A DNA stretch of 45,453 bases from Kalymmatonema hyalinum WJT4-NPBG1. GTDB lineage: Bacteria; Cyanobacteriota; Cyanobacteriia; Cyanobacteriales; Nostocaceae. The DNA lies in NCBI GenBank assembly GCA_019359075.1, contig JAHHIB010000069.1, positions 1 through 45,453 of the forward strand, read 5' to 3'. The first letter of the stretch is position 1. Each line of letters starts with the position of its first letter. Positions 1 through 8,124 of this stretch are shown in pieces. The position numbers were made by a program, and so were the translations under genes. The notes under the pieces are model-generated. The model was not told the origin of the DNA, did not search any database, and saw only the letters and a program-made list of their open reading frames with translations.

Positions 1-126
1 AGTCGTCAATGATAGCATAGACAGCAATTGTTTCATTTAACATAATTCCCCTCCGTTTTTCTTACTGGAGGGGATTTTATTATCTTTGCGATCGCCTTCT
101 CAAATAACTAGCAACTTGGGTTAATA
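1..126 (-). mobile_element. 5' end of an insertion sequence (left copy)
   Basis: Bases 5-126 are the exact reverse complement of bases 45332-45453. The shared unit holds a terminal segment (ACCCAAGTTGCTAG), a HIP1 octamer, a GC-rich hairpin and the first 14 codons of a transposase that reads out of the window on the minus strand (ATG at 41-43, peptide MLNETIAVYAIIDD). From memory this start resembles cyanobacterial IS982-family transposases, but that is only a recollection. The element is cut by the window edge. Confidence 0.75.
48..73 (-). promoter_or_regulatory. Hairpin that hides the transposase ribosome-binding site
   Basis: CCCCTCC at 48-54 pairs perfectly with GGAGGGG at 67-73. On the transposase strand one arm of the stem is the Shine-Dalgarno-like GGAGGGG, ending 4 bases before the transposase ATG. 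Folding would block translation. This is a known way for IS elements to limit expression from transcripts entering from outside; its use here is inferred. Confidence 0.55.
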
Positions 127-1091
127 TGTTTTCTAGACTGATGATAGCGGTTGCAACCACAGTGCTAATGATTGTGACCTCTTGTAGCTTTCCAACGATA
201 GCACCAGGCAAAAGTGCGATTGCTCAAGTGCCAGGTGTCTATCCATTCAAGTTAGGTGATTTCAAAATTACAGTCCTGAGCGACGGCACACTCCCCCAAG
301 ATTTACATACGCTGCTGTCGAATACGAACCCAACAGAAACCGATCGCCTGCTTCAGAAAAATTTTCTGGCTAATCCTGTCGAGGCATCAATTAATGCTTT
401 CTTGATCGACACTGGAGATCAACAAGTACTCGTGGACACGGGAGCCGGAACTTTTTTTGGTCCAAAACTGGGCGGCAAGCTTCAAACATCGTTAAAGGCA
501 GCAGGCTACACGCCTAACGAGATTGATGCAATCCTCCTGACTCATATTCATACCGATCATAGTGGGGGGCTGGTCGAACAGGGGAAACGGGTGTTTCCCG
601 TCGCCACGCTCTATGTCGGCAAGCCAGATGTCGATTTCTGGTTTGATCGAGCGAATGCCACGCGATTCAACGTTGCTGAAAAGTACTTTGACGAAGCCGC
701 GAAAACTGTCAAACCTTATTTAGATGCAGGCAAGGTGAAATCGTTTTCTGGCAAGACAGCCCTTCTACCGGGAATCACCGCGCATCCCACACCCGGACAC
801 ACTCCTGGTCATAGCTGCTATGTGGCGGCAAGCAAGGGCGAGAGCATCGAGTTTTGGGGCGATATTGTTCACTTTGCTTCGGTGCAATTTCCCAAGCCAG
901 AAATTACAGTTGCTTATGATGTCGATGCCAATGCTGCTGCTGCACAACGTAAAAAACAGTTTGCGAGAGCGGAAGCATCCCGAATTTTGATAGCAGGCGC
1001 ACATTTGCCCTTTCCCGGCGTTGGACACCTCCGGGCAGCAGATCAAGGTTATGCCTGGGTGCCAGTGGATTACCGCTGGCGTGAACTCTAA
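126..1091 (+). CDS. Secreted MBL-fold metallo-hydrolase (lipoprotein)
   Basis: This 321-aa protein has the metallo-beta-lactamase fold. The metal motif HIHTDH lies in THIHTDHSGG, followed by a His in GHTPGHS, an Asp in FWGDIVHF and a His in AGAHLPFPG. It begins with a hydrophobic signal peptide ending in a lipobox-like VTSC (Cys20), so it is probably a membrane-anchored lipoprotein outside the cytoplasm. The substrate cannot be told; relatives include lactonases and other hydrolases. The ATG abuts the end of the left IS, so the native promoter and ribosome-binding site were replaced by IS sequence. The signal peptide looks complete, so the coding region is probably whole. Confidence 0.85.
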   Translation: MFSRLMIAVATTVLMIVTSCSFPTIAPGKSAIAQVPGVYPFKLGDFKITVLSDGTLPQDLHTLLSNTNPTETDRLLQKNFLANPVEASINAFLIDTGDQQVLVDTGAGTFFGPKLGGKLQTSLKAAGYTPNEIDAILLTHIHTDHSGGLVEQGKRVFPVATLYVGKPDVDFWFDRANATRFNVAEKYFDEAAKTVKPYLDAGKVKSFSGKTALLPGITAHPTPGHTPGHSCYVAASKGESIEFWGDIVHFASVQFPKPEITVAYDVDANAAAAQRKKQFARAEASRILIAGAHLPFPGVGHLRAADQGYAWVPVDYRWREL

Positions 1092-1102
1092 AGGATTCAT
1101 AG

Positions 1103-1213
1103 CAATGTGAAATGGGCGCTGAATGTTTATACGCCCATTCAGAGGTCAGTAGTGAAGCAGATATTAAAGCGTTAGTAGAGAAGACGATTGCTACTTATGG
1201 CAAACTCGATTGA
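1103..1213 (+). pseudogene. Relic of a short-chain dehydrogenase (middle part)
   Basis: A 37-codon frame with no start codon contains GAECLYAHSEVSSEADIKAL, continuing VEKTIATYGKLD. That is the beta3-alpha4 region typical of classical SDR oxidoreductases (...TDVSSEADVKALVE...YGKLD), just before the NNAG motif. It ends at TGA directly after KLD. No nucleotide-binding or catalytic YxxxK part is present, so it cannot be functional. Confidence 0.6.
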
Positions 1214-1240
1214 GTCAAACGTACTACACAAAGGAACACC

Positions 1241-1642
1241 ATGAATCAGCCCAAGTTTTTTGTTACTCCCGGTTATGGCGAATACATGCTGAATGAATTG
1301 TATTTCTCGCAAGCGGTAAAAATTGGCGATCGAGTGGAGACATCAGGACAAGGCGGCTGGGATGACAATCTGCAAATTCCTGAATCGCTCGCAGACGAGA
1401 TTGCTCAAGCGTTTCGGAACATAGAGCGAACCTTGGCGACTGCTGGTGCGGGTTGGGAGCATGTTGTCCACATCAATTCTTACCATGTTGGCGGGTTTCC
1501 CCCAGAGGTTAACAATGTGATGGTCAAGCTATTTCGTCATTACATGCCCAACCATGCCCCAATTTGGACAGAGGTAGGAGTTGCAGCTCTTGGACTGCCA
1601 ACGATGCGTATTGAGCTCCGCGTTACTGCAATTGTTCCGTGA
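1241..1642 (+). CDS. Rid-family (YjgF/YER057c/UK114) protein
   Basis: 133 aa, the usual length for Rid proteins, which form trimers. RidA members deaminate reactive enamines/imines; other subfamilies have other or unknown roles. Family features are the central GQGGWDD segment, AFRNIERTLATAGAGWEHVV, and the end MRIELRVTAIV with the conserved Glu. The Arg that RidA deaminases need (in the PARS-like motif) is replaced by Trp109 (APIWTEVGV), so classical imine deaminase activity is unlikely. A purine-rich AAAGGA site precedes the ATG. It lies just upstream of an oxidoreductase and 1.5 kb from a second Rid protein. Confidence 0.85.
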   Translation: MNQPKFFVTPGYGEYMLNELYFSQAVKIGDRVETSGQGGWDDNLQIPESLADEIAQAFRNIERTLATAGAGWEHVVHINSYHVGGFPPEVNNVMVKLFRHYMPNHAPIWTEVGVAALGLPTMRIELRVTAIVP

Positions 1643-1749
1643 GTTTTGCACAAGCGGCAACGGGCTATTGCGAAGTTAGGGAGTTACCTCCGCTGAGTGG
1701 TATCGAAATCCTGTCACTGTTAATTCTAAATCAAGGAGATCTGGCACAG

Positions 1750-2718
1750 ATGGAATCTATGAAAGCAGCCGTATTAACTGCGTTTGGTGATGCTGAGAAG
1801 TTTGAGATTCAAACTGTTCCCACACCAACACTGAAGGCGAATCAGGTGTTAGTCAGAGTTTGTGCAACCTCGATTAACCCGATCGACTACCAAACTCGTC
1901 GTGGTGATTACAAGGAACTGGTTCGATTACCCGCTATCCTTGGAGTCGATGTTTCAGGGGTGATTGAGGCAGTTGGAGAAGCCGTAACCGACTTCAAGGT
2001 GGGAGATGAAGTGTATTACTCGCCGCAAATTTTTGGAGAATTCGGTAGCTACGCTCAGTATCATGTGGCTGATGCAGCGATTGTTGCATTAAAGCCTGCA
2101 AATCTATCGCACATTGAAGCAGCTTCTTTTCCGCTTGCAGGCGGAACTGCTTGGGATTGTCTAGTGACTAGGGGCAATCTACAAGTTGGTGAAACAGTTC
2201 TCATCCATGCGGGTGCGGGTGGAGTGGGTTCGATCGCAGTTCAACTCGCCAAAGCGATAGGGGCATACGTTTTTGCGACGTGTAGTTCTAGAAACCGAGA
2301 TTTCGTGACAGAACTGGGCGCAGATCGGGTGATTGATTACAAAAATGAAGATTACGTAGAAGTCATTCGTCAAGAAACAAATGGACTGGGTGTGGATTTA
2401 GTTCTAGATACGATCGGCGGAGAAACAATTCAGCGTAGTCTAGAAATCATTCGTCCCTTCGGTAGGCTTATAAGCATTGTAGACATTGCAATACCGCAAT
2501 CGCTTCTTGAAGCATGGGGCAAGAATCTGACGATTCATTTTGTTCTTTCACCCCAGTACCGAGCAAAATTAGAGGCTTTGACAAAACTCATCGAGCGTCA
2601 TCAGCTTCGCCCAGTGATTGATTCAGTATTGTCTTGGGATCAGGTCGTTCTGGCACATCAGCGTCTAGAGCAGGGAGGAACACGGGGCAAAATTGTGCTG
2701 AAGTTTACAGAAAATTAG
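1750..2718 (+). CDS. NAD(P)-dependent quinone oxidoreductase-like MDR enzyme
   Basis: A 322-aa medium-chain dehydrogenase/reductase of the zinc-free quinone-oxidoreductase type. The N-terminal GroES-like domain (residues ~1-125) includes the substrate-side motif SINPIDYQTRRG. The Rossmann domain carries the nucleotide motif HAGAGGVGSIAVQLAK. Catalytic and structural zinc Cys sets are absent. The frame is open back to 1639, but the ATG at 1750 is chosen because AAGGAG lies about 10 bases upstream and the protein then begins like the family (MKAAVLTAFG after three residues). The substrate is unknown; quinones or enoyl/enone compounds are typical. Confidence 0.88.
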   Translation: MESMKAAVLTAFGDAEKFEIQTVPTPTLKANQVLVRVCATSINPIDYQTRRGDYKELVRLPAILGVDVSGVIEAVGEAVTDFKVGDEVYYSPQIFGEFGSYAQYHVADAAIVALKPANLSHIEAASFPLAGGTAWDCLVTRGNLQVGETVLIHAGAGGVGSIAVQLAKAIGAYVFATCSSRNRDFVTELGADRVIDYKNEDYVEVIRQETNGLGVDLVLDTIGGETIQRSLEIIRPFGRLISIVDIAIPQSLLEAWGKNLTIHFVLSPQYRAKLEALTKLIERHQLRPVIDSVLSWDQVVLAHQRLEQGGTRGKIVLKFTEN

Positions 2719-2806
2719 ACCAGCTTTACGGCGTTGGTAATTGCTAAACGGATCGGAGTTTGATTGTGTGCTGAAGGTCAACATTGATTGGAACAGGAGA
2801 AACAGG

Positions 2807-3015
2807 ATGATACTGCAAGACAAAGTGGCTAGTTGCTAGAGGAACATCAGGAACTGGCAGAGCAACCGCCACCCTTGGGGTATCTGCGGAGCAGCGCGCT
2901 TTTGGTGCTGCGGGCGCAAAATGGTTTTCTGCGACAAACCCGATGTAGAAGGGGAAGAAACTGCTGCTCTTATTCGCGAGACTGGAGCGGAGTGCTTGTT
3001 TTCAATCGCACAGTA
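2807..3015 (+). pseudogene. Relic of a short-chain dehydrogenase (N-terminal part)
   Basis: The pieces read MILQDKVA, then in another frame GTSGTGRATAT (the degenerate TGxxxGIG cofactor motif), then AFGAAGAK, and after one more base slip MVFCDKPDVEGEETAALIRE, continuing TGAECLF. These are the first ~55 residues of a classical SDR, broken by an in-frame TAG and at least two frameshifts. The rest of the gene is missing. A different SDR relic at 1103-1213 shares the GAECL segment. This relic fills most of the gap between the oxidoreductase and the second Rid gene. Confidence 0.7.
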
Positions 3016-3116
3016 ACACCATAAGAATCTGACAAACGGCCCTAAGAATCTGAAAGAAACCAAGCCTGGGAACTGGCTACACTCCAGATATATATGTAGA
3101 AAAGGACTTAGACACC

Positions 3117-3515
3117 ATGAGAAAGCAACTTGTGAATCCGCCACAACGGTATGATGGCAAACCACACGGATTGTCCCACGCTGTTATCGATACCGCAACA
3201 GGCACCGTCTACATCTCGGGTCAAGTTGACTGGGACATGAACCACCAAGTTTCATCCCACACCGTCGAGGGGCAACTCAAGAACGCGCTAAATAACCTAA
3301 CGATCGTCCTGGATGCTGCGGGAAGCTCCGTAGAGAGTTTGCTGAACCTTCGCATCTACATTCGCGGTGAATTTGGAGAATTCCTTGAGGATATTGCACC
3401 AATTCTCGCACAATTTCTGGCAGACTCGCGCCCCGCGCTTACTGGCATCGGTGTTGCCTCACTCGCCTCCCCAGAAACATTAGTTGAGATTGAGGCAACA
3501 GCAGCCCTTAAGTAA
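3117..3515 (+). CDS. Second Rid-family protein
   Basis: 132 aa, full length for the Rid family. YISGQVDWD matches the usual sSGQ turn, followed by VEGQLKNALNNLTIVLDAAG and the C-terminal VEIEATA with the conserved Glu. Where RidA has its catalytic Arg the sequence reads RPALTGIGVA (Leu108), so it probably belongs to a non-deaminase subfamily. It resembles the Rid protein at 1241 only at family level, so the two are not a recent tandem copy. AAAGGA lies 10 bases before the ATG. Its neighbours are SDR and AraC relics, which suggests a decayed small-molecule catabolic locus. Confidence 0.85.
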   Translation: MRKQLVNPPQRYDGKPHGLSHAVIDTATGTVYISGQVDWDMNHQVSSHTVEGQLKNALNNLTIVLDAAGSSVESLLNLRIYIRGEFGEFLEDIAPILAQFLADSRPALTGIGVASLASPETLVEIEATAALK

Positions 3516-3701
3516 TTATCTGCTTACTGGGTTGGCGAAATCCCTCCAATGGGAGAAGCATTGATCGCAGAATCAAGGTTACTATGTATTCTTCGTGTTG
3601 GATTTCTGGCTGGTGACTATTTTTGCTGCGCCAGAATCAGGCTGAAAAAAGCTAGAACGTGTTTATTCTGCAACTGCAAGCAACCGGTGAGAGCAAGCTC
3701 T

Positions 3702-4001
3702 ATGACCAGCAACCTGCTCAACTCGCTTGAACTCAGCCAACAGTGGAATAAAACGCTGATGTTCTCCAGTCGGCAAATGAACTGGAATGGCGTTTTGGTT
3801 GAGCAGTGTCAAAGTCCTGCTTCAGCTTTTGAAATGGAACTCCCTGCTCTATCCGATCACTGGCTCTACTTTCATACAGGAGATCCCGCCCCTTTAGTTC
3901 AGAAACGGGGCGATCGCTTGCATGAATCCATCCTGCACAGTGGTTTGGATGAGTCGTATTGGTACTGTTTGCATTCTTTACCGCCACTGGTGTCGCTGTA
4001 G
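3702..4001 (+). pseudogene. N-terminal fragment of an AraC-type regulator
   Basis: The frame from ATG 3702 gives 99 aa. FSSRQMNWNGVLVEQCQSP and the following part, through LYFHTGDPAPLVQKRGDRLH, resemble the start of the sensor domain of AraC-family activators. The two helix-turn-helix motifs of the C-terminal DNA-binding domain are absent, and the frame drifts into unrelated sequence near the end. The upstream part of the open frame (3549-3701) shows no family character. Judged a truncated remnant; identification rests on recollection of family sequences. Confidence 0.45.
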
Positions 4002-4178
4002 TGAATTGGATCTACAGTGCAAGGGAGATATTTGTTGGAGGTGAAGTAGGAACAAGTTTGGCAGGACATAGTTTTTAAATGAGTTGTTAATTCAGTTTCG
4101 CGGAGCGCGATTGTAAAACTGCCTGAATCTCAACTAAATTTTCAGTGAGCTTAAGCGTGATTTTGCCAGTGTAGTATA

Positions 4179-4646
4179 TTAACCATCTTTGTATTTTTGA
4201 GTTGATATGTTGTTCAATAAACCCGCGATATCTTCAGCATTAAACTTGTGTTTATTTTTAAGGCAATTAGGATATGTGGGTTTAATTAATTCTGGAGGAC
4301 ACATTTCTTCAGCCCGTCTAGATATTTCTTGAATAAGTTGATTGGTTGTACATTTTCTCAACTTAAACATTCTCTCTTTAATACTTTCAATGTCAGTATT
4401 ATCCCATATAATGATTATTTCCCCACCTAGCGCTTTGATAACATTTTCGACTGTTTTTAACTTAGACCTTTCAGGTTCTTCAAAGAATTTGCCAATTGCT
4501 GAATGATATCTTGTTGCTGGGCTATTTTCTTCTCCAGTAATCTCTGCATATTTCTTGGCTAATTTGTATAGCGTCCATCCTAAATCTTCAAGCCTGAGTT
4601 CGAGTAATTCTTTCCACCCAATATTGCTATTAAATTTAAACCACAT
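4179..4646 (-). CDS. Putative helix-turn-helix protein
   Basis: 155 aa. Residues ~17-70 (LRLEDLGWTLYKLAKKYAEI through SKLKTVENVIKALGGEI) look like a Cro/C1-type helix-turn-helix, with a conserved-looking GGEIIIIW strand after it. The remainder is charged and helical without a motif I recognise. It is transcribed divergently from parM, 178 bases away, so a role as repressor or partner of the partition locus is possible but unproven. It is AT-rich, unlike the genes to its left. Confidence 0.6.
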   Translation of the reverse strand: MWFKFNSNIGWKELLELRLEDLGWTLYKLAKKYAEITGEENSPATRYHSAIGKFFEEPERSKLKTVENVIKALGGEIIIIWDNTDIESIKERMFKLRKCTTNQLIQEISRRAEEMCPPELIKPTYPNCLKNKHKFNAEDIAGLLNNISTQKYKDG

Positions 4647-4752
4647 AATTAATTGCCATGCGTTTATTCAGGGGAAAGGAGCATAGCTAGAGTGGTAGTT
4701 TATGTTATTACAATATCTTAATAAAAAATAGGGTTTTTGAAATTTGTATAAA

Positions 4753-4782
4753 CTAACCCCCTCTCATTTACGTGTGGGTTAG
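4753..4782. repeat. Inverted repeat in the divergent parM promoter region
   Basis: CTAACCC (4753-4759) is matched by GGGTTAG (4776-4782) across a 16-base loop. It lies in an AT-rich region between the HTH gene and parM. Candidate operator or centromere element for the partition system; function inferred only from position. Confidence 0.35.
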
Positions 4783-4824
4783 ATTAGTTGTTACAAAATC
4801 ATTCGTTAATAAAAAATTTCATAT

Positions 4825-6081
4825 ATGGCTAAAACTAGCGATAAAGCTCAACCTAAGAAAATTGTTTTAACTTTAGACATGGGCGGAAGCAAGACTAAGG
4901 CGATTGTACAGGAATATCCGGAAGGAAAGCCGCAAGTTTTGTTGATGGACTCTGAAGTTGCTGATGTGGCGAAGGCTTCAGTTGAGAATATACAACCAGA
5001 AGGGCTGCCTGAATCTCGTACTTGGGTAGGTGTGGGTGGAGAATACTATGTACTGGGTACACTTGCTCGGCACCAGTTTCGGGGAATATCGCAATTGAAG
5101 GAACTTAAGTACGAGCTGGCAGTACCCAAGGTATGTGGGGCAATTTGGTTGGCGAAAGAGAAATTGGGACTGGGGAATAATGTTTCTGTTTATTTGAATA
5201 TTTTGCTGCCACCAGGGGAGACTCAAGACAAGGTTCAGTTGGAAACTCGATTGAAGGAGGTTTTTACAGGATTTGAAACTCCAGCGGGTAAGATGCGGGT
5301 GAAGATGGCTTACTACAATGTAGCATCTGAAGGAAGCGGTATATTCTTTTATCGCAGACGCACCTTGGGGGGTACTATACCTACCTCGATGTTTGTGATG
5401 GTGGGTTATCGCAATGCGAGCGCTTTTATTGTTCGAGATGGTGTTCCCAGTCGGGGAATTACTAGCGATTTGGGTATGTCTTGGCTTGTCAACAATTTTG
5501 TTGACAAAACATCAGGACTTAGTCCTGATGATACTAGTATTGTTGAGGTTTTGGTTGAGGCGGGTGCAAGTTGTAACTCCCAGGTGTTACAGAAACTTTC
5601 TCGCAAGCGCAAACCTGATGAGATCAAAGCTGATGGGGAGTCTATGTCTAAGGCTTTATTGCTTGCTAGGGATGAGTACTGGCGGGCAATGGCGAGGTGG
5701 TTGCGCTCCAGAATAGAGGATGATGTGTGCGAGTTGATATTTTGTGGGGGTACAGCTGATTACATCCGCCTTGAGATTGATGCTTATTTTGAGAAACAAG
5801 GTATTCCAATATCTTGGCACGCCGACATTGCGATTCCAGATATAGCCAGTAGCCTGGGCAATCGCATGACAGATGTAATTGCTCTGCACGAGCACATAGT
5901 GTTGGAATTGGATAGGTTAACTAATTATGAGCGCTCTCAATCTTTGTTTGATGCTCCTACGGTTAAACCTTCCTCGGTTGCTGATATTGAGGTGAAAGCT
6001 AATACCCCTACTAAGTTTGTTCCCAATTATACTCCCCGCCCTGTCCCCAAGGAGTTTCTCACGATGAGCGATAAGATTTAG
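4825..6081 (+). CDS. parM: Actin-like plasmid-partition ATPase (ParM/StbA family)
   Basis: 418 aa, slightly longer than typical ParM. The actin-fold phosphate-1 loop is LDMGGSKTKA (residues 17-26). A phosphate-2-like segment appears in RDGVPSRGITSDLGMS, and the adenosine loop in ELIFCGGTADYIRLEIDAYF. Proteins of this class polymerise with ATP into filaments that push plasmid copies apart, usually through a small ParR adaptor bound to a centromere. No ParR gene follows on the same strand: the next genes are convergent. The C-terminal ~50 residues (from about 370) are low-complexity and Pro/Thr rich. A hairpin follows the stop. Confidence 0.82.
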   Translation: MAKTSDKAQPKKIVLTLDMGGSKTKAIVQEYPEGKPQVLLMDSEVADVAKASVENIQPEGLPESRTWVGVGGEYYVLGTLARHQFRGISQLKELKYELAVPKVCGAIWLAKEKLGLGNNVSVYLNILLPPGETQDKVQLETRLKEVFTGFETPAGKMRVKMAYYNVASEGSGIFFYRRRTLGGTIPTSMFVMVGYRNASAFIVRDGVPSRGITSDLGMSWLVNNFVDKTSGLSPDDTSIVEVLVEAGASCNSQVLQKLSRKRKPDEIKADGESMSKALLLARDEYWRAMARWLRSRIEDDVCELIFCGGTADYIRLEIDAYFEKQGIPISWHADIAIPDIASSLGNRMTDVIALHEHIVLELDRLTNYERSQSLFDAPTVKPSSVADIEVKANTPTKFVPNYTPRPVPKEFLTMSDKI

Positions 6082-6165
6082 CCTATGCCAGCGTGGATGT
6101 AGAGTACTTTGAGATACTGTTTCTGTTGCAGAAGTTGAGCGATCGCTCTTGGATCTGTTGAAACA

Positions 6166-6198
6166 CAAACAGCCAGGATGTTATCCCGACTGTTTGTT
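6166..6198 (+). terminator. Probable terminator after parM
   Basis: ACAAACAG (6166-6173) pairs with CTGTTTGT (6191-6198), with an inner GGAT/ATCC stem and interrupted T-rich sequence after it. It lies between convergent genes and may serve both. Confidence 0.5.
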
Positions 6199-6209
6199 AT
6201 TTGTTATGA

Positions 6210-6581
6210 TTAGAAATTCTGTTCTACCAGTTCAGCTTCGGCATATTGCTTTTGCCGCTGTTCCCGGCGCTGCCAAGATTTCTTGTTGTGCAGCAAAAGT
6301 TCTTCCATTCCCAAGTTGAACTTCTCTTTAGCAAAAGCTAGAAGCTGTTCGATGGTGTATCGTTTATCTTCTGCTTTGCCAAAGGTGAGTTCAAACTGGA
6401 TTTTGAATGCATCTTTGTCGAATGCTTCGCCTAACATCCGCTTTGATTCGAGATAGTGGATGTCTTTAATGCTGTAGAATATTGCATTATATTTGCGTTC
6501 ATCAAAAGCATTAATTTGGAATTCACCCATTAAGGAATCGTCGATTGTGGGAAGCTGACTTTTGGTCGATTTAGCAGGCAT
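6210..6581 (-). CDS. Small plasmid protein of a tandem paralogous pair (copy 2)
   Basis: 123 aa from ATG 6581; the frame is open further upstream but that part runs through a terminator. It aligns along its whole length with its upstream neighbour at 6685-7041. Shared features are IDDSxMG near the N-terminus, a conserved Phe/Thr-Phe-Gly core (FELTFGKAED against FQETFGTVEQ), YTxEQ, FNxGxEELL and a WQRRE end. I do not recognise a described family. Both are highly charged and helical, so DNA or protein binding is plausible. The pair lies between parM and a dead parM-like gene. Confidence 0.75.
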   Translation of the reverse strand: MPAKSTKSQLPTIDDSLMGEFQINAFDERKYNAIFYSIKDIHYLESKRMLGEAFDKDAFKIQFELTFGKAEDKRYTIEQLLAFAKEKFNLGMEELLLHNKKSWQRREQRQKQYAEAELVEQNF

Positions 6582-6594
6582 ATTTATCTTCTGT

Positions 6595-6640
6595 TGAATG
6601 TTTTTTCTGTATTTATTGTGCGAATGCACCCTGTAAAAAA
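6595..6640 (-). promoter_or_regulatory. Promoter/operator dyad before the second paralogue
   Basis: On the minus strand TTTTTTACAGGGTGCATTCG is followed by CACAATAAATAC: a TTTACA-like -35, a dyad GTGC-ATTC-GCAC and an AT-rich -10. The same arrangement with a different dyad core lies before the first paralogue (7076-7104). Inferred operator, possibly for autoregulation. Confidence 0.4.
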
Positions 6641-6677
6641 AAGAAATCTCACTCGTGATTTGAGTGAGATTTCTTTT
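6639..6677 (-). terminator. Strong intrinsic terminator between the paralogues
   Basis: A perfect 16-bp stem (arms 6639-6654 and 6662-6677, loop GTGATTT) is followed on the minus strand by a run of eight T. It lies 8 bases after the stop of the 6685-7041 gene, so the two paralogues are separate transcription units. Confidence 0.85.
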
Positions 6678-6684
6678 AGATTGA

Positions 6685-7041
6685 CTAGATAACTTCTGGT
6701 TGATTGGCAAGATATTTCTCTCGACGCTGCCAGGTTTTGCGGTTGACTTCAAGAAGTTCTTCTAACCCCTTGTTGAAACGGTCGATTGAGAATTTAATCA
6801 TTTGTTCAACCGTGTACTTGGGTTGTTCAACCGTTCCAAAAGTTTCCTGAAACTTAGATTTGAATTGCTGCCATTCAGCTTTCTTCCAGTTTGTACCGGA
6901 CTTAGCTTCAGAAGATTTTCCATAAACCTCCTGTAGGGCATAGTAGACTGCCTTCAGCTTGCTTTCTTGATAGGATAGGAGTTTGTAAATACCCATTGTC
7001 GAATCATCAATTTTGGTAAGCTTTTTGGTTTTAGTAGCCAT
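6685..7041 (-). CDS. Small plasmid protein of a tandem paralogous pair (copy 1)
   Basis: 118 aa. Two in-frame ATGs lie close together (7047 and 7041). The second is preferred because AGGAG then sits 8 bases upstream, whereas it is only 2 bases from the first. Paralogue of 6210-6581 (shared IDDSTMG, TFG, YTVEQ, FNxGLEELL and WQRRE segments). The N-terminus is Lys/Thr rich (MATKTKKLTK). Function unknown; no membrane segment or metal motif. It has its own promoter-like dyad and its own terminator. Confidence 0.78.
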   Translation of the reverse strand: MATKTKKLTKIDDSTMGIYKLLSYQESKLKAVYYALQEVYGKSSEAKSGTNWKKAEWQQFKSKFQETFGTVEQPKYTVEQMIKFSIDRFNKGLEELLEVNRKTWQRREKYLANQPEVI

Positions 7042-7075
7042 AGCCATATCTCCTAATAAGAGTTATTTTTATTCA

Positions 7076-7104
7076 TATTTATTGCGCCTAAGCGCCTGTA
7101 AAAA
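7076..7104 (-). promoter_or_regulatory. Promoter/operator dyad before the first paralogue
   Basis: On the minus strand a TTTACA element is followed by GGCGCTTAGGCGC and AATAAATAT. The GCGC arms flank a 4-base core, as in the matching site at 6595-6640. The conserved frame around different dyad cores suggests a duplicated promoter kept under selection or recently copied. Confidence 0.4.
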
Positions 7105-7235
7105 TGGTCGCTATCTCAATCCCAGATGCTATCCATAGGTCTGAATTAGATAATTAGATACCAAATATTGGAAAGTGGAATTTCAGAATTTTGTGCTGAC
7201 ACTTCGGCAGTAAAAGGGTGTTAACCTTGTGCATT

Positions 7236-8124
7236 AATAATAGGGCGGGGGCTTTACTTCGACCGGGGACAATTGAAGCTGGGAGATAGTCTCCTGTTGG
7301 GATTTGCCAATATGCTGGACATGGTTGTTGAGATGGCCAGCGGTCTAGACTGGGAACGGTTGGCAGAAGCTATATTTTCAGCACGTTATGCCATTTGAGA
7401 TCAATTATATGACCCCGGTTATTCTTACACCTGCCGTCCCAACTGGGTTGATTTGGCATTGATTGAAACTTTAGCCAGTGCTAAAGATCCAACTTTGAGA
7501 GCATCTGAAATTCAGGATATTGGTAATGCGATATCTGTAGCAACGACTGAGTATTGGGATAAACTGGAGCGTTGGTTGAATAAAGTGCCACCAGATGGGT
7601 TGGATGAGGTGATTATTGGCGGGGGTGCAGCTTATCACGTTGAGCCAGAGTTGGAGATTTATTTCAACTGCTCTCCCAAAATAGAGACTCAGTACAGTTC
7701 CAGTAGGGATAGTTACGGTAGCGGTAAAAAAGTTAGAACGGAGGGATATATCCCACATTCTGCACCCTGGGGCGTCACACAGCATAATCACTGGAATTTT
7801 TCTTGTTTTTCAGCTACAAATTATGCTTTTAAATCGTTCTTTATCCGTTGATTCCAGGAGTAATGGTATATGAGATAGCTTTATCTATTTCTAAAAAACA
7901 GTAAAAACCGATTGTGACAGTTGAGGGTGCGGAATGGCGGATATATTCGTAAAGATGACAACAAACCCTTCACACCCATGATTTGAGGTGCTGGTATTGC
8001 CGAGCAAGTGAAACAAACTTTCAACCTAAAAGAAAAGCTGTTTGGGGAGCAGTGTATGTCGGCTCGACTTGTGGACTGTTTCGGGCTATTCAATTATTTG
8101 GTAGGATTGGAGGCTTCTGAATGA
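7236..8124 (+). pseudogene. Broken second ParM/StbA-like gene
   Basis: One frame reads RGLYFDRGQLKLGDSLLLGF and goes on through LDMVVEMASGLDWERL to a TGA at 7396. It continues in the same frame with LIETLASAKDPTLRASEIQD and the actin-fold adenosine loop DEVIIGGGAAYHVEPELEIY. The C-terminal helix reappears in another frame as AGIAEQVKQTFNLKEKLFGE, continuing through SARLVDCFGLFNYLVG to TGA at 8122. The N-terminal phosphate-1 loop is missing. At least one stop and one frameshift separate the parts. It is clearly different from the intact parM at 4825, so it came from another plasmid or an old duplication. Confidence 0.72.

Noticed and set aside
3549-3701. N-terminal extension of the AraC-type fragment
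   Set aside because: The open frame shows no similarity to the family and has a Cys-rich, random composition.
4002-4178. Further coding sequence after the AraC fragment
   Set aside because: Only short broken frames are present and no helix-turn-helix motif could be pieced together.
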